From: Piezodorus guildinii
Taxonomy: Eukaryota; Arthropoda; Insecta; Hemiptera; Pentatomidae
Reading direction: 5' to 3'
Length of the DNA: 64,000 bases
NCBI GenBank assembly: GCA_023052935.1
Contig: CM041298.1
Location: 112,335,977 to 112,399,976, forward strand
A program made the translations under genes and the position numbers. How positions within the stretch are numbered: the first letter of the stretch is position 1; each line of letters starts with the position of its first letter. Shown in pieces: positions 62,440 to 64,000 of the stretch. The notes under the pieces are model-generated. The model did not search any database and was not told where the DNA came from. It was given only the letters and a program-made list of their open reading frames with translations.

Positions 62440-62935
62440 AGAGTTACAGTACACAGTATGCTACAATATAACACTTAAATAATATAACACAATTTTAATG
62501 AAGAAACAGTAACACACTACACAGCAAAAAACAATATAATACTTAAGGAAATAAAAATACAATTATAAAGAAACAGTAACACAGTACACAGTATGAAGCA
62601 GTTATTGGCTAAGCTAAAACTCTATAAGGAATACTTATACATCTATACAAGATATAAAATTAAGGCATGCAAATACAAAATTGAATTATATAATAACTAA
62701 TTAATACAAAAAACAATTATAAGAAACAGTAAAACAGTACACAGAAATAAACAATAATTGACTAAACCAAAAGCAATAAAGAATACAAATTCATATATAA
62801 AAGATATAAAATTAAGGCAAGTAAATACAAGATTGAATTACATAATAAGCAATTATAAAGAAACATTACATAGTACACCGTAAGAAACAGTAATTGACAA
62901 AATCAAAAGGCAATAAAGAATACATATACTTATAA
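62440..62935. repeat. Imperfect tandem repeat, unit about 145-155 bp
   Basis: The blocks AAGAAACAGTAA...CAGTACACAG and AGATATAAAATTAAGGCA(T/A)G recur about three times, with TAAAGAATAC and AATTGAATTA between them. Units drift in length. The array abuts the LINE at 62936. Confidence 0.7.
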
Positions 62936-64000
62936 ATAAATAAATAAATAAATTCTTTATTATTCTAGGACAAGTCCCTTTAGAATAACATCTACATAAC
63001 ATGTAAATTGGACTTAAGAGTCTTAGAGAAATTAATTATTTATAAACAATTTGACTAGAACTAACAGAAAACAGACATATGCAAATATGTTGAAAATAGA
63101 ATAAAATAGAGTCAATTACAATTTTATTCTGACTGGATGGTCATGAGATGAATGAATAAGCGGGATTTGAATACAGGAAGAGAGTTGGAGTGACGGATAG
63201 AAAGAGGAATAGAATTCCATAGGATTGAGGATCGGATAAGGAACGATCTGTCAAAATGTGCAGATTGGTGGGCCGTTGTGTATAAATCTGAAGGCCTAGG
63301 GCGTGTACAGCGGGAATGGACAGAGGATTTGAATTGTAAAAGGTTGAAAATGTATGATGGACGCCGGGATTGAATAACTTGGTATAGGAATGATGCAAGG
63401 AAATACTTCCGACGATTGGAAGGATAAAGCCACTTCAACTCGCTATAAAATTCGGAGACGGAGGTGTATCTCGGGACCCCGAAGATAAATCGAACAAAGC
63501 AATTAATGAGGCGTTTTATTTTTACTTCGAGATCCCCAGAAACACAACCGTATACGGTACAGCAGTAGTCGAAGTGGGGGAATATTAGAGAGGTAACGAG
63601 GAGCTTCCGGGTTTCGTACGGGAATAGGTGACGAAGGGAATTCAGTCGCTTTAAGGTATAAAAGGTGCGGCGGGAAATTTCGGAAATATGGTTCTTGAAA
63701 GAGAGGGTTTGATCAAAGGTTACTCCCAGATTCCTGACGGTCGGATAAAACTTTATAGGGTTACCATTTAGGAAGAGGGTTGGGATATGTGGAACAGTTT
63801 TCAAGAAGTGATGGGATCCTATTACAATGGCCTTTGTTTTTTCAATATTTAGTTTTAGTTTGTTGACTACAGCCCAGTGACTTATTCGATCTAAGTCCTC
63901 TTGTAGTCTTTTTGTTGCTGGTAATAGGTCGGGAGGTGGGAAGGAAAGGTAAATTTGAAAATCGTCTGCATAGAGGTGGTATTTAGCGTGATTAATATGG
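62936..64000 (-). mobile_element. CR1-like LINE, 3' part, running off the window
   Basis: The 3' end is a (TAAA)n-type run at 62936-62953. The 3' UTR is about 170 bp, then the C-terminal coding region. Short tandem-repeat tails rather than poly(A) fit the CR1/L2 group. The 5' part is outside the window. Confidence 0.8.
63124..63999 (-). CDS. CR1-like LINE reverse transcriptase, C-terminal part
   Basis: Open from the window edge to the stop. It contains HLYADDFQIY (catalytic RT box), LQEDLDRISHWAVVNKLKLN, VRNLGVTFDQTLSFKNHI and PHFDYCCTVYG, then IKRLINCFVRFIFGVPRY and ILWNSIPLSIRHSNSL at the end. About 290 residues are visible with no breaks, so it may be a young copy. Confidence 0.88.
   Translation of the reverse strand, partial: HINHAKYHLYADDFQIYLSFPPPDLLPATKRLQEDLDRISHWAVVNKLKLNIEKTKAIVIGSHHFLKTVPHIPTLFLNGNPIKFYPTVRNLGVTFDQTLSFKNHISEISRRTFYTLKRLNSLRHLFPYETRKLLVTSLIFPHFDYCCTVYGCVSGDLEVKIKRLINCFVRFIFGVPRYTSVSEFYSELKWLYPSNRRKYFLASFLYQVIQSRRPSYIFNLLQFKSSVHSRCTRPRPSDLYTTAHQSAHFDRSFLIRSSILWNSIPLSIRHSNSLPVFKSRLFIHLMTIQSE

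Noticed and set aside
62440..62935. CRISPR-like regular repeats
   Set aside because: Units are about 150 bp, diverged, without short spacers, and the genome is eukaryotic.

Overview
This window is AT-rich eukaryotic chromosomal DNA. Intron-containing genes, mariner/Tc1 elements, a Jockey-type LINE with a PRE_C2HC-like ORF1, Penelope-like elements and tRNA-derived SINEs all point to an arthropod, most likely an insect. I could not fix the species or order.

Host genes, left to right. (1) Six 5' coding exons of a microsomal triglyceride transfer protein (MTTP) homologue lie on the minus strand at 9068-12126; the rest of the gene would be left of the window. (2) A single-exon SDE2 gene is on the minus strand at 13296-14138. 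(3) A two-exon MADF/BESS-type gene is on the minus strand at 19719-20920. (4) A single-coding-exon PIG-F gene (GPI-anchor synthesis) is on the plus strand at 24401-25111, behind a splice acceptor. (5) A complete claspin gene is on the minus strand from ATG 59336 to stop 30161. It has 18 coding exons that join in phase apart from two one-base discrepancies, and about 1,128 codons over 29 kb. (6) A possible first coding exon of an unidentified plus-strand gene is at 61891-61992, divergent from claspin. SDE2 and claspin both act at replication forks, but nothing in the sequence shows co-regulation.

Mobile DNA fills nearly everything else. A Penelope-like element (PLE) is arranged as a partial plus a full head-to-tail copy (1-5717), each copy ending in a hammerhead-like motif. 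A 218-bp unit carrying a related motif is tandemly repeated and folded back at 6991-7530. A gypsy-type LTR element with 117-bp identical LTRs (15165-19053) has a primer-binding site that matches its own LTR rather than a tRNA. Claspin introns hold a Jockey LINE with both ORFs open and a 12-bp target duplication, a mariner nested in a Tc1-like element, a twin-primed LINE, a foldback transposon with a PIN-like coding remnant, other LINE pieces and SINEs. A 2.5-kb foldback repeat with a mariner in one arm lies between PIG-F and claspin.

The observations I rate highest are the self-priming geometry of the LTR element, the 218-bp retrozyme-like unit, and the hammerhead-like motifs whose stem II covaries among PLE copies. 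One caution: the reading-frame breaks in claspin and several in the LTR element are one-base changes, mostly in homopolymer runs, so consensus indel errors in the assembly are plausible.
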